The position numbers were made by a program, and so were the translations under genes. A DNA stretch of 64,000 nt from Antedon bifida (lineage: Eukaryota; Echinodermata; Crinoidea; Comatulida; Antedonidae). The stretch spans positions 1,612,001-1,676,000 of the forward strand of contig OY727096.1 of the NCBI GenBank assembly GCA_963402885.1, read 5' to 3'. This document shows positions 11,554-25,360 of the stretch, one piece after another. Positions within the stretch are counted from its first letter, which is position 1. Each line of letters begins with the position of its first letter. A model generated the notes under the pieces. That model was given only the letters and a program-made list of their open reading frames with translations. It did no database searches and had not been told where the DNA came from.

Positions 11554-13560
11554 CTGTTGGCAAGTATTACATTAAAATAATTAATATAGGCCTATATAAT
11601 ATTTTTAATATTAATTAATAAATCATATTATATTATCATTTATTTAAACTTTACATTTTATAAATATTACTGATATAATTAATACTCTTCAGTACGGTAA
11701 AACACAAATACTAGGAGCCTGTTTGACACGAAGATGAGGTGCTCCTCCCTTTGAGCCAGCTAATGTGCTCAAGATAGGCCTCGCTCGGCTTACTGACCGG
11801 CAAGGCCTGCTGCATGCTGGCTGTAGAGCAGGCCTATAGTATTATTAGGACGGATAGCTAGGCCTAACTTTAAACCTCTAAAAATAACTATATCTAATTC
11901 TAGAAAAAATGATTTATAGTTGCAAAAATACCGTTCATGATCCAATTTTTGCATTAATATATTTCTTTTGTCCACTCCCATGCTGATGGCTAGTAGTAGT
12001 AATAAACACGAAAAATAAAGAGAGAGGACACCAGGCCAAAGTTTATGTTTGTTTTGGTTTGGTTTGTAAACACAACACACATGTGCTCTCTTTTTCACAA
12101 ATAGCGCCATCTATATTTTTCAAAAAGTTTTCTTTACCGCCGGCGGGCCAATTGTATCGCACAGGCTGTTAAAAAATACGAAGCTATTATATATTATAAT
12201 ACATAAATTTAGTTCTACTGCTAAACCATGAAGAAATAAGTAAGTTATGGCTGAACAGAAGACATTAGCCTACTTTAAATAAGATTTTTACAAGTTAAAT
12301 AATGAAAATTAAAATATTGGACACAGACAAGCATTATAAAGTAAACACATTTAAAGTTTATCACCGATAACGCACTTAGTATCAGGGACAAGTATTAGGA
12401 ATATTATCGGTCGAAACTCGGGGTTGTTGAGCCCTATAGTTGTTTTTATCTTAATCAAATATTTACACTTCCGTGCGTAATCTACTTAACCGTGGTTTAT
12501 GGCAGTTTTTTAGGCCTAAAAAATATAGGCCCACCTTGCCGGGTGTACTTCTTAGTAGACGCAAACAACGATAGTGAGAATATGAAGACAAAAAGAGTGA
12601 GAAGAAGGAAACAAATTTAACTTTGAGTAGAGCGGGTGGGGAGGGGGTGGGAAGAAGAATCAGATAAAGAAAATAAACTACATTTGGCAAATAAGACCTA
12701 ATACAATCATATACCCAACCTACTCCAATAATAAACTCAGTGGCGTAACGGCTATGAGTGCTCACTGGCTAAACTCAGGGGCCCGGGATCCTGAGCAGTG
12801 TTCAGAGGAAAAACAGGCATTCAAATTCGAAAATTAAAGGCTAAAAAGGGCATCAGGCCTCTGCGTTACGCCACTGAATAAACTACAAACGTATTTCTAA
12901 TATTCTGATAGATGTATGCCATGTAGTAGTAGTAGGCCTTATATCTGCTATTTATTCAACCAATGTTTCGGTACCTTTAAGTAGTCACCTTATTTGCTTA
13001 AGTCGACACATAGGACGCGTATTATAATCATCAAAGTGGTTGATTAGATTGTTTTGCTTATCATTAATTATACACAAAGTTGTTCCAGTAATGTACCAAC
13101 TAAAGTTTACGTAGATAATAATAGTATCCTCTCCGAATAAATAGGTATACATTTCATCTGCTTCATATTTGTATTTTATATTTATTTATTTATTATTTCA
13201 TATTATTGATATATGTACAGTATAGGCTACGGTAGTCAACAACGAAACATAATTAATAGTATCCACTCTGAATGATCTATACAATAGGCATAAATATTAT
13301 TATCTATATTAGTATCATCATATTTTTATTGATATATGCCTACAGACAGTAGGCTATGGTGTGGCTACGATAGTCAACATAACATTGCTTTATTTTATAA
13401 GAGAATTTATTCTTTTAATTTCCTTCGCTTTCCTGTACATATCCCATTGTTAAGTCCTACGAAAACCAAATCGAAAATACATTTCGGGCTGAATTACAAA
13501 GTGTGAAAACGTTTTAATATTAAACGCTCGCGCAATACCACCTGTATCACGTGAGCAGTC
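11554..13560. other. Intergenic DNA between divergent genes
   Basis: It should hold the promoter and first exon of the minus-strand dehydrogenase and the promoter of the plus-strand Ly6 gene. I could not fix the missing dehydrogenase exon. A hAT-like MITE lies at 12738-12876; nothing else is supportable. Confidence 0.5.
12738..12876. mobile_element. hAT-like MITE with perfect 8-bp TSD
   Basis: Termini CAGTGGCGTAACGG and GTTACGCCACTG. Flanked on both sides by AATAAACT (12730-12737 and 12877-12884), an exact 8-bp target duplication. Same family as 7791-7988 with an internal deletion. Confidence 0.93.
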
Positions 13561-13599
13561 TGTTCTAAATCCAAAGGTCACGGACGCTAGTTTTTTTAC

Positions 13600-13742
13600 T
13601 TAGCTCGTGTGCCGTGTTAGTCTGCTCTCGGCCTAATTTTTGGAATTGGAAGGCTTACTAATACTGCAAACTCCTTACTCACGAACAATAATAAGAAGTT
13701 GGAATTGTTTTCCTTGATTTGTGGGCCTTACTCTGCATTTTG
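13600..13742 (+). other. Candidate first non-coding exon of the Ly6/uPAR gene
   Basis: The stretch is less AT-rich than its surroundings and ends in CTGCATTTTG followed by GTAAGT, a strong donor. No long open frame. Assigned to the downstream gene because the next good internal exon on this strand is also non-coding. The 5' end is a guess. Confidence 0.4.
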
Positions 13743-16076
13743 GTAAGTGTCGTTATATTTACATATTGCTTATTACATACATCAAATGTGAATTGAATTG
13801 AATTGTTTTGAAGCTAAACGCCAGGCGTGAATTACCTAATTTGAATAACTTCGTCGATTAGTCGCCCAGGTGGCGTGGTCGAAGTCGTGTGCTCAGCACG
13901 CTCTACCTTCCCAGGGGCTGTGTAGCAGAGAAAAAAATATTCTTAGGTTATTCAGGAATGGCTTTCTGCGTGAATCCATTTCTTTGTTTTTGGAGTATAT
14001 TAGTAATATGAATATGTTTTATACCATCATGAAAGGTATTTGCGATTATAGTGATTCAATAAATATATATTTCATTTGTAGGCCTTTGCCAATATAATCT
14101 TTTTAAACATCATTAGAAATCTGCTATTTTTGATACAATATTATATGTATTCATCTTTTCCATTGATTGTAGACCTCTAATGAAACTTTGTATTTTTTTT
14201 ATTCAAATTCTGTATTTTCTTTCAATAATAGTCAGTATAATTCAATTAATAGTCAGTATTTTTTTTATTTATCATTACTGTAAATATTCATATTATATAT
14301 AATCATATATGTTTTTATAATTAATATTTTTTGTAAAAATCACTATACTATACACGTTCTTATGGTTATTATTATGAATTCATGATTGATTGAATAAAGT
14401 TCACAAGAAACGTACTTTTACTTTCAGGGACCCTAAATTGTTGCAATTGTACACAAAATAGTGAGAACAAATAGTCATGCCCTCACTCAGCCTATTTGGA
14501 ATCTAAAAACAGTGTATTTTTGTTTTGACAACCGAGGAATAATGGTACACACAATGTATTGATATTATATTTAAAGATTTTATCACTAAAGGCGACAGAA
14601 ATTGATTCAGATGGTGTCAATGTTTATATAACGTGTCATTGTGGTATTTCATAGCCCATCCATTTCTGTCAATGAAAATATCGTTTTAGAAATCCATCCG
14701 CCCTTAATTTGATACACAATGAGTCATATTAACATAATTATACAGCAATTTGATTTGCTTTCGTGCCAACAATTTAACGCTTTATTTCCAGTTTGATATC
14801 ACAACAAATTTGGCGTGAACAAATAATTTCTCTTTTGATACCATTTCGTAATTTAAACTTGATTTGAAATCCAATACACTAGTGTAGAAATTGTATGATT
14901 TTGTTTTTAAAAATATTATGTAGGCCTACATGCTTTCAACCTAAAATTTATATTTTATTGATCAATAAGTAATTATTCATTTATATTAATTTCTACAATT
15001 TAAAATTGAATTCTATCAACTATGAGTTAACTTTATTTTGTCTAAGAGGAAATTCACTTTTATTTGACATACAATTTTCTAAATACTTAAAACTACAGCA
15101 ATAATTCATTTTAAATGATATAACAGAGGTACAAATTACTCTGATGAAAACAGTTTAAATTTAGATAATTCTGCTAAAAAGCATTTTTTTATTAATAAAC
15201 TTTTTATTTGCATAGGTTTTACAGATTTTATAGCTTTAAAGCTTTTAGGCATTAGGATGTCATTAAAAAAGATTTGCCTAAAATTCATTAATCTAAACCA
15301 CAACTTTATTTGCTCCCAACAATAGTTAGGGCATTAACTGTATAAGAATGTTGCTGTTAGGCATTGAACGTACTAACTTGCATTGCTCAAAGCACAGCAC
15401 AACAAACAAGAAGGTATTCTTAGGCCGGAGGACTTGGTAAAATTTCTATATGTTCTTAGGTTTTAGTTCCACAGGTTGTAATACTATTATTATAATGAAT
15501 AGCTTTAATTTAAGTCTGGGCTTTTAATCCTTGAAGAATGTATGTGTAAGCACAGGGACTTAGTTAATGAACTTTGGTTTGATGTCGCTGAATCGGGTAA
15601 AGGTGAATTTAAGGTTAGAGTGCCACGTTTCTTAAGTCTCAACATTGTAACCCAATTTGATGTCACCTTGTCTCATACTCAATACATACAAGTGTTTGCA
15701 AATTTCCGGTGTATGTTTGCTTGTTATGTATTAATGTTAAGAAATCAGGGAAGGTACACTGTGTATTCAACATTGGTAGCCCAGTCCCACCCACTTTTAT
15801 TATGTGTAAAAGTTCTGTGTTTAACTGTACAGTCAATTTAAACATTTTTTGTGACATATGTTTTCAGGGCGAATCCAGCATTAGATTAGGGGGTGGGGGA
15901 GTTGTGTTTCTAAATATTTCATAAATGATGATCCGCTGGGTTGTTTAGGGGTGGAGGAGTCTCTGGTTTTTCAATTTTTAAAGTAGTTTATATCATCTGC
16001 TGTTTTCAGATTTTTTCAAGAATGGCGTGTTTCCGAAATGGCATAATAGATGTTTTTGTTTGTACAACAAAGTTAA

Positions 16077-16150
16077 AGATCTATCCAATAGCATAATAGG
16101 TAGAATGTCTGCATATCAAGCAGAAATCCAGGTTCGAATCTTCAATGATT
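16077..16150 (+). repeat. Degenerate tRNA-like stretch
   Basis: It shows an anticodon-arm-like hairpin (TCTGC, loop ATATCAA, GCAGA at 16108-16124), then GGTTCGAATC like a pol III B box, and TAGCATAATAGG like an A box. The T-stem and acceptor stem do not pair. More likely a tRNA pseudogene or SINE head than a working tRNA. Confidence 0.35.
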
Positions 16151-16752
16151 ACCAGTTGTTTTTAATATGTATTTCTTTCTAGTTTTATTTTAAACATTGT
16201 ATTTCCAATTCAGCATTGGCTCCAATAGTTACAATTTAATTTATATGCATTTTAAAATAAAAGTTACCGATGATAATATAATCCGCAAAAACTGCAAAAG
16301 AGCAACTTCTCTTTAGATGATAATTGCGTTATTTCCCCTTAGTGTGTGTTTCTAAGTCGGCATATCAAAGTCCATTGTGTTTGTTTACAAATAACTGTAA
16401 AGGCATGCTTAATTAAACGTTGGTGTTAAAGTTGACTTGGACTGGTGTAGCGCGTAATGTACCAGAAATAAAGTCTTAATTTCAAGCGTAACTGCAGAAT
16501 TTTGAATTTACTATGCTAGATTTAAGCCTCATTTAATCTCATTGAAAAATATAGTTGCCTGATTAAGGACAAATATTATACAGTTGTGGAAGAAGTTTTG
16601 GTGGAAGAGTTTTATACTATTGACCCATCAGCTGTCATAAAGATGTTAATTCATTGAAGATATATTACATTTTTTCTTCCTATTCTTTTAAACATTTTAT
16701 TACAAATTTTCAAAAGTTTGCAAGACACATACTTGTATGATAGTCTATATGT

Positions 16753-17020
16753 TCTTTGTAAAATGGTAGATTATTCTTAAATTATAATACATAAGACATA
16801 GTAAAGAACTATTATAGACCAGGCGTTATCATCACAACGTAATTGAATTACAATGCATAATTGTACTGTTACACATTTTTTTAAAAGTCTGTATTTTCTT
16901 TGTAAATGGTAGATTATTCTTAAATTATAATACATAAGACATACGAAAGTTAGAACTATTATACACCAGACGTTATCATCACAACATAATTAAATTACAA
17001 TGCATGTATTGTACTGTTTT
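16753..17020. repeat. Tandem duplication of about 135 bp
   Basis: The block beginning TTCTTTGTAAAATGGTAGAT (about 16750-16875) recurs at about 16896-17020. Both copies share ATACATAAGACATA and GTTATCATCACAAC, with small indels. Confidence 0.85.
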
Positions 17021-19689
17021 TGTATGTTAGACTACCGGGCCAACTAGAATGGCCTTTACCTGGTACTTAAGTACAGTACAAAGTACTATAACCTCAAAGT
17101 ACATACTGTTGGTAGTACACTATGTGTGCCTTAGGGTGTTATAATCGCATGTAAGATTTAACACAACACCCAACACTCAGTAAATGCTTGTTACAAACAT
17201 TTATCACTTAAGTAAATACAAACTACACAGTGTTGTTTCCCAGGCCAATGACAATGAACAATCCGGAACATGTGATCACCCAGTGTTTGTGAACGTGAGG
17301 TTGACTGCCATTTGTAGGTTATTGTTAGCCTTGATATGTTCCACACAAACGTTCCTTTTGAGGTAGTTTTTTTATGCTCATTACTTAAATCATTGGAATC
17401 CGCAAATACCAAAGGTAGGCTACTTCTACAGATTTGTATGTATATTTTTTTTTTTTTGAAGATTTTTTTTATTGTAGCCTATACATTAAAGCATGGATAA
17501 TTGAAGTATTTTAAAATAATCATATGTGTAATATTAACAATTTATGTATTTTGTAAATGTATGTACTGTTTATGTACTGCTTCTCCCTTTGGAGGTATTT
17601 TTGAAATAACTAATAATAATTGATAAACAAATCAATACATTAGCTTGTTGTAAATGTCGTTAATATACCTGCAAATATATTAAAATATGCTGTGCATAAA
17701 GCGTGTTTAAATGCATCACAAGTTAAATGTCTTAATAAATCAAGCTATTAAATCAACATATTCAAGAAGATAAAATATTGAACACATTTATTTGAAGAAA
17801 ATACAATGTAAAATTTCTAAAAAATAACGTAAGGAAAATGGTACCTCTCTGTAAACTTGGTTTAATTGCGAAGTCCAAGCGTTCACATATCGGAAAGATT
17901 ATAGCTTATTATATAAAACATTTTATACTTTTTATAAACAAATAAAAAAATGGTGAAAATACTACACTACAGACTTAAATTAATTTTTAATGCAGTAAAG
18001 AAAAATTTTATCATGAATTACTTTTATATATATGTGCAGCCTATGTTAGTCTATTTTTTACATTGCACAATATCCTTCACATTATTTTGTTCATTTTAAG
18101 TAACATAGCCCTTACCAACCATTGTATGCGTTACATGAATGTTTACTTTGTATATTGTGAATAACAAGATCCATCACTTACCATTGTTGTTAACAATCTA
18201 AAGGATGATATAATGTTTATACAAGTCTCTATATTATATTTGCACTGTATTCTACTCTTGCTAGGGTCCTCGATCTTACCATTGTTCCCAACAGCTTACA
18301 GGGTGCTGGTACCGCCAGACAACAGGCCTCAAATCAGGTTATTGTGTGGTGAAGTAGATAGAAAGAATTAGAATACAATACAGAATTCATTGTCCAGTGG
18401 ATGGATGATGGACAAGACAGACACTTTTTTATCTCTAAATCACCAAAATTTACGAATTTTCAATATTTCACTTTTAAAAAGAAACTAATAAACTGTCTGT
18501 ATTTACCATCTAAATTTGTATTTTACCATTGGTTTGATAAAAAAAGAAATTTCAATATTCAAATATTTTATGATTTTATCATTTTAATTTTATATATTTA
18601 AAAATAGAAATATCTAAAAATGGTTAGACTTCACAACTTCATTTTTTTTAATTTGCAACCTCAAATCACCCACAAAAATTAGATGTGAGCTATGAGCAAG
18701 CCACAGTTTCAGTTTTGAAATAAAGAATAAACAAGAAATATTTCTTACAAAAAACACTGCTCATCTCACCATAACTACCATCTACATGCATCTTAATATT
18801 TATCAGAAAATGTTTTCATAGACTCTCTTTTTCTCAGACGTGCTTTGGGATGTGCGCATACCAAGTCCAAGTTTCCAAATACGCATTTTTTCTTGTAGTA
18901 AAATATAAGCTACCACATGGTAACTGTTTCATAATGCTTTCATTCTCTTGAAGAAAAAAGAAGATAGGTTATACTTTTATTGGCATTATTTTATATCCAT
19001 ACAACATGTATAATTATTTCTGATTCAATATTTCCTAGTGTCATATTATAAAGCTGAACTCACAAATTAATTCTGTATAAAATTCTTTAAAACCTCATAA
19101 ACTATCCAATTAAATTTTATGTCCTAAGAAACCATAGAATATTTTAATGGTAGCCATGACAGTATTAACCTTGAAGTTATTATAATAACATTTGATCTTG
19201 AACTTTACCTTTGGAATTTGTACTTTTTAAAGTGAAAATTAACTTTTATTTTTTTATTATTATAGATCATTTGGAAAGTTAATTGTCCTCATTCTTCTCT
19301 GACTTTTCAGTTCATTGCATTTCATGTTTTCTCTCAAACTGGAACCCCAACAAAATATTTATTTTCCCTGGCCTGTAATATCTTTTATTTTGTGTGTATT
19401 TTTAATTAGCTGATTTTTTTTGAATGTGAATTGATTTGTTTTTCTTTTTCACAATGAATATCTTAAATTGGAAGTCGTGATGCTCATTTGCTAAATTGAA
19501 TTAAACGGAAATTAGTTATCAAATAGAGACACTTTTGTGTGTTTATATAACTCTTACAAAGGCACTCTTTGATAAGTTAAATTGATTAAATGTTGAATTT
19601 CTTTAGCAGTACAACAATGCTGTTTTTAAATATTGCTGGAACTTGAAATTGAAAACTTTACAATATATAAATAATAAAAAGTTCTGATG

Positions 19690-19860
19690 AACCAGTAAAT
19701 TGTGGAGGTATGAAAAGAGACACCTCCCATTGAACCTTTTGTAAAATATAGGGCATTAGGTAAGTTCAGCAGTTTTATAAATTTCCAATAATTCATCTGC
19801 ACCACCAACCTTCCTCACCTCTCCCATTATTTCAAAATACCATAGTATGATGATTAGTCT
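19690..19860. mobile_element. Old hAT-type remnant
   Basis: Shares GGGCATTAGGTAAGTTCAGC and a TATTTCAAAATAC segment with the better preserved element at 38354-38479. Ends and TSD are not resolvable. Confidence 0.4.
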
Positions 19861-21794
19861 GGGTTCCAGATGGAGTTTTGTCTTAATATTAGTAAAAAGA
19901 TAAATATTTTGGCACATATGGCGTTTCATACATATACTACTTGATTTTGGATTGTATTTTCAGACAAAAATCGAAATAAAAACAGATAAATAAAAAAAAA
20001 AGACAATGAATACAGACTTGGGGCAAGTCTATATGATGATATGCCACTAGTTTCATGTAGTAAAGTGATGCTGAAGATTTCCTGTATCAGCTACTAATTG
20101 ATTTGTGAGTTTCCAAAAACAATAAACAAATGCAAGTACTGTTGGGCATAATGAGGGTATTCCAGGTTATTTTAATAAGGTCACTGTCTTAAATGATTGG
20201 CATAAAAGGTCTTAATATTTTCGCAAAATTCCGGTCTATTTCATAATTTAACACCTTTTCAATTATTCAGGCCCATGTATATCACTTTGTGCTAGCAGTG
20301 ATTTGAACCATGAGCTGAAAGTATTAAGTAAATTCACTAGAGTATAAAATAGCTAATTAGGTTCTTAAGTACTGTACTTAGTTGCTTAAAGCATGGATTA
20401 TATATAGCAGGATAATGCCCTATAGTATGTGACTTAAGTTTAATTTCTGTTGATGAAAAGTGTTGCTTTAACTTATTAGTTATAATCTGAGAATTTATAA
20501 TCTTTGCATAAACATTGAAATCAAGGCAGTTTTAAAAGCTCTATTGATATTGTATTACAGTCATGATATTCTTAGAGATTTAATAGTCAGAAAATGTATG
20601 TATAAACGATTAAGGCTTATAAGTACTAAATACCAAACGAAAGAATTGATAATACCGAGAGAAAGGCTATAAATATAATTATCAATATAATCAAAATTTA
20701 AACAAAAGAATAGAAAGTACATTAATGATTCATACCTTCCAAGTCTCACGCATTAGGTGCGTGACTATTGAAAATTTCGCATATTTCTTTAAAATAGCCT
20801 TACTCTTTTTATTTATAAATACATATACCAGTAATAAAAAATTGTAATATTGAATGTCATGGTAATTATAAATTTATATTACTACATTATTTTTATTTGT
20901 AAAAAAGTGGTCGGGCGATACTCCTTTCATCTACCCCTACTCAGTTTGTACCAGGAAATTAATGTATCTATTTTTTAAAGATGTACATAAATATATAATT
21001 TATACTGTATTATTCCTGGTATAGATTTTCTAATTACTGTTTTCCTCCTTTTCCTTGCCCCACATATTTGAATACAGTAGCAATACTGTATTGTATATTG
21101 TCAAGAGTATTTTTTAATTAGTCTTCCTCAACATCCAATTAGCAGACAAACTTGTGAATAATTGATTTTAAGTGAGGAAGAAATAAATTGAATTCATAGA
21201 TTGCAGCTGTCCTTTTATTTGTGTATTCAGCTAGTATTTTATTTTGAAATCATTTAAATAGACTTTTGTAGCCTTGGCAGTTTAATGTTTATTTTCATAT
21301 CATTATCATTATTTTTCAATTAACTACATCTCCCATTCATGATAGAGTCCCACTTATTAGGATTGTTTGGAGGTGGGATGTGGTAGAAATCTTAAATGCT
21401 TTCAGCGAGATTGGTGTGTCAATGAGTACATTCCTTGAATCTTTGTAATCATGTCATAAACGTTTATGGACAGTCACCCTACTGTATATGTAGGCCTACA
21501 TTGAGGCAACTAACATACACCAACTCCATGCATACACTAAGTAGGAAGGCTGATTATCTGGGGTACATGGGGGTGTTGTACAACAAATTCATGAAATTGA
21601 TATTGATAATGCGTGATAGGTATGGTCAGTTTTTGTTGTACAAACAGTTCACCATAATGTAAAGCTGTATTTACTTGGTGGTCAATCCTTACAAAGACCA
21701 ACCCCAGAGGCTATATATGTACCCATCACCATTATTAATACATTATTGCTTATTTAATAATACCGTAATAAATAAATTGATATACAGTACTGAA

Positions 21795-21975
21795 TTGTAT
21801 CCCAACCGGCCGAGTCCCCCTCCCCTAAATTTTGAAAAAAAATATATTGCAAAAGATAGGACATTAGGTAAGCTCAAGACTTAATTTTACAATTTTTAGG
21901 ACCAGGAAAATCCCCCCCCCCCCACCCACCCCCACCCCTACCCCTCTATTTCAAAATCCTGTATCTGTCATCTGT
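21795..21975. mobile_element. Old hAT-type remnant with C-rich core
   Basis: Contains AAAAGATAGGACATTAGGTA, a C-rich tract (21911-21940), and CTATTTCAAAATCCTGTATC, parallel to 38354-38479. A similar fragment lies at about 3210-3285. Ends not resolved. Confidence 0.45.
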
Positions 21976-22457
21976 TATGCTACACTTGATAATACAATGA
22001 CCACTTTCAAAGTTGATGAAGTTATGTAGTACTTAAAGCAAAAATCCACATACTTAACTTTGACAAGATATTTTTCAAAGTATCAATATCGTAAGAGTGC
22101 GTTTCACTTGTGCTTAAAGTGAGCTGGAATACTTAGCACAGCATGGTATCATCAATTAGCTCCACATTGGTGTCAAGTAATTCCCTACATGAATTGTCAT
22201 CAAAAGATACTGTATATTAATATTTGTAATTTGATCTACAAATTATGATTTTGTTTAAAAATTCCTGATACCATTTTGTCAAAATGCACAAACTTTGCCG
22301 GTCTTACAACCATATCAAATAGTGTTTTGTACAATAGAGAAACATCATCTGTATGATTAAACCATCACCCCTGTGAAATAATGGTTGAATCCACTGCCTT
22401 TTGTGAATGTTACTGTACTCTGGTTTTTATAATCATTTACTTGCTTTCTCTTGCAGA

Positions 22458-22648
22458 GTGCACATGAGTGTATTGGAGTAAAGTCCTACTTACGCATCAT
22501 ATCCAGGGAATAGTCACTTTTTACTACCTGTAAAGAATCCGAAACATTTCATAGAGGCCAAGGAGCAAGTTGTCATTGGAACAATTACATTTTATCGTTT
22601 ACCAACATAACCTGGATTTAAGTTGTAACATCAAGAGCGACGCTAAAT
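22458..22648 (+). other. Candidate second non-coding exon of the Ly6/uPAR gene
   Basis: Preceded by a pyrimidine-rich acceptor (CTTTCTCTTGCAG) and followed by GTAAGT. All three frames have stops or lack an ATG in a sensible place, so it is most likely 5' UTR. Its link to the coding exons at 34 kb is inferred. Confidence 0.45.
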
Positions 22649-24814
22649 GTAAGTATTTTTCTTCCTTTTCAATTTTTTTTAAAATAATAATATTTATTCA
22701 GAATAAGTGCTCTTAACATGCTGCCTCACAACGCTATAAGACCAAAAGTATTTTGAACTTGAAGGCAGTTTATTTAAGAAGAGACTTAAATTGCATTTTA
22801 TTAATATTTATGTAATAATGATTTATAAGTATGTTTATTAATTAATATAATTTGTAGACTACATTTACTAATGTCATTTTTTTTAAAATATAGATATCAT
22901 TGAAGAGAAATGTAAGTTGTTGGTGTCCAAAGATGGTTCGGCTAAGTTGAAAATTCAAATCAAGACAAATGTAAATATACTATACTATTATTTCCCTAAC
23001 TTGTTTGAGTTTTCAAACTAATTACGAATTTATCAATAAGACCAAAAATAGCTCCTAAACCAACATGGACTCCAACAGCACTCAGAACCATGGGAAAGTT
23101 GCTTAAGTACACCCCAAGCTTAATAATTTATCAATAAAAATTTAAAATGTGTGCAAGCAATAATATTTAAATAACTGTATAAACAACATTTGAACAAATA
23201 CTATTAGTGTCTATTTTTATCAATTTACATTGATTATTTGTTTACCCTACAAATTTTAAGAAGAAGTATTTTCAATTAAAGCGTAGTTCCTATAATAATA
23301 TGTCTTCATCAAATTTTACAGCAAGTAAATTAACAACTTGTTTACTTTACTCGAGGCTTACAAATATTTCATGATAATCAGACGTCATCAAGTAATCATA
23401 GTTTGCGTTTCTTTGTTGCTGTATTATTTTTGCCAAATCCCCGTAGACCCCTGTTGCCTCGCCTTCCCTTGGGGGTGGTGGCGCATTTTGTAAATACACT
23501 TTTTTTTTCACCGTGTGTGGTTGTCAAATGCTTTGTTTAGTTTGGTAGGTTTTATTGAGTTTGTGTAGAGCTCAGCCTCTACAGTATGTTGTCCATTTCT
23601 TTTATGCATTTGAAATGATCAATAAACGTCAGTTGAATAGCTTTGTTTTCTAAAAATGGTTTCTGAGGAACTGATATTTAGTGAAATGTTCCTATTTAAA
23701 AATGTAAAATTTTAATAAATATGATAAATATGCTGTGATATTAATACGTATTACTTACTTGTTTACTTGTTTCCGGAGCTCAGCATTTGCTTGATCCGCA
23801 GTCGAAGGCTAGGCTATGCCTATAAGCCCCTCTTGAAAAAAACATCAAATCTTGAATACGGTGCAAATTGATACTGTAGTACATGAATGAAGGGTAAATG
23901 AGGTTTTTCCTGATTTGAGGCACTCTGATTTAGAGTGAAGTATTCATATTAAGACTAGGCTACCTTTTGCTGTTGTTCAATCTTTTATTCTTGAGGGTTA
24001 GAAGCAGGGTAACCCCTGTAACATCGTTAGTAACTTACTATTAAACATACTTTGAAGGTAGGAATTTAATCTTTTAGATTGAAATACACCATGCTGGACC
24101 AAAAACTGTTAGTTACATTGACACAGTTGGCATCCCATACTGTCCACACACACCTCCCCTAGTACCAGGATATCCAATGGTGTTTTTACAAGCAGGAGGT
24201 TGATTAGTACAAATGGTTTGCATATCAAATCGTGCGGGGTCGTAACAAGTGTAATGTTATCCTAGCATGTTGTAAATTAGCGACATATTTTGTAGGTATA
24301 CAAATTGGTGTCTTGTTGGTTTTTATCGGCTTGTAGAAACTTTTTGAAGGTTTTTCCAACTGATGTTTGTAACTGTTTGTAGATTAACGTCCAGTCTTGT
24401 CTCTGTCATATAGTGAGCGTAATTATGTTTTGTCTACATCTGCAATGTTTTCAAGTTCAACGTGATCTTTAATAAAGTACAGTTTCACCAAGGATATTTT
24501 TCTTATCTAAAGTGAGGGACAGATAGAAGGGAAATAATTATGGCCATGGGCTACAGTAGTGGGATGGATTGGGACACGAAGGGGGGGTGGGGATGTTGGT
24601 TTTCTTCTCTCCACTCACAACCTAAAATTCCAGCTGAAATTTCAAGGAAAAAGATACTTCATTTAAAAATGTTTAGGCCCTGTCATTCTGAGAAAATTAC
24701 CCAATGTTATGAAGTAAATTGTCATTAATACAAAAAAAAATGGCGGAGTAGGATCTGCCACTGAGGCCGAGATATTCAATGCGGCCCTTTGCATACTTCC
24801 AATGATTTTGAATT

Positions 24815-24882
24815 GGCATGGGATTTGAACCAAGCCATGTACTGTTATATGCAGCATAGGGTGCTTAACCAGCTGACCTGCT
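24815..24882 (-). repeat. tRNA-derived SINE head
   Basis: On the minus strand GGTCAGCTGGTTAAGC (A-box-like) is followed after about 35 nt by GGTTCAAATCC, an exact B box. A five-pair anticodon stem is not formed, so this looks like a SINE or tRNA pseudogene. Confidence 0.5.
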
Positions 24883-25288
24883 TTTGTGTTTTGGTTACAA
24901 GCTCTGTGCTACAGTTACAATTATAGGTTTGTCTTTCATCTTGTTGATCATATAACAGTATTATAAATGAGAACTGCCAAACAGGTGGTGTTGTTATTGT
25001 CACTTTCATTCATATCCAAATCATTTTGGTTCCAACTTACATTTTTTACTATTTTTAGGTTTATATGATTGATGTTTTTTTTTTTTTTTCCAAAGTGACT
25101 GTGTTATTTGACTGTTACACATACTACTACTAGACCTGTAGAGTGAGAAACTAAGTTTATTAAGCGAAAGTTTAAGGTAAAGGAAAACCTAAGGCAGGGG
25201 AGGGTTGGACCCTGTTTTCTTTAAATATGTTCCTTTTTTGTCAATACCTTTGTGGTTATGTCTGAATGGCCTTGGATAACAAATGTTA

Positions 25289-25360
25289 AGCTTTGTCTAC
25301 ACTATCAAACTCACACTTTTTTTTGGCAAACTAGTTTGATACAGTAGTGTAGACAGAACT
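25289..25360. mobile_element. Internally deleted main MITE copy, TTA duplication
   Basis: Only the two TIR regions remain (72 bp), flanked by TTA at 25286-25288 and 25361-25363. Confidence 0.85.

Larger units (their letters stand above)
13743..22457 (+). other. Putative long 5' intron, Ly6/uPAR gene
   Basis: About 8.7 kb of AT-rich DNA without a convincing coding exon. It contains a tandem duplication (16753-17020), a tRNA-like stretch near 16085, hAT-type remnants near 19690 and 21795, a C-rich tract near 21911-21940, and one exon-like open segment at 18265-18337 discussed under findings. Confidence 0.4.

Noticed and set aside
11790-12110. A 106-codon minus-strand ORF as the missing dehydrogenase N-terminus
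   Set aside because: Its sequence does not resemble the family's N-terminus and no donor gives a clear in-phase join to 11553.
15542-15924. Overlapping ORFs of 64-99 codons on both strands
   Set aside because: No splice context or protein-like composition, and they overlap each other. Random open frames in the intron.
16077-16150. A functional tRNA gene
   Set aside because: The anticodon arm pairs, but the T-stem and acceptor stem do not.
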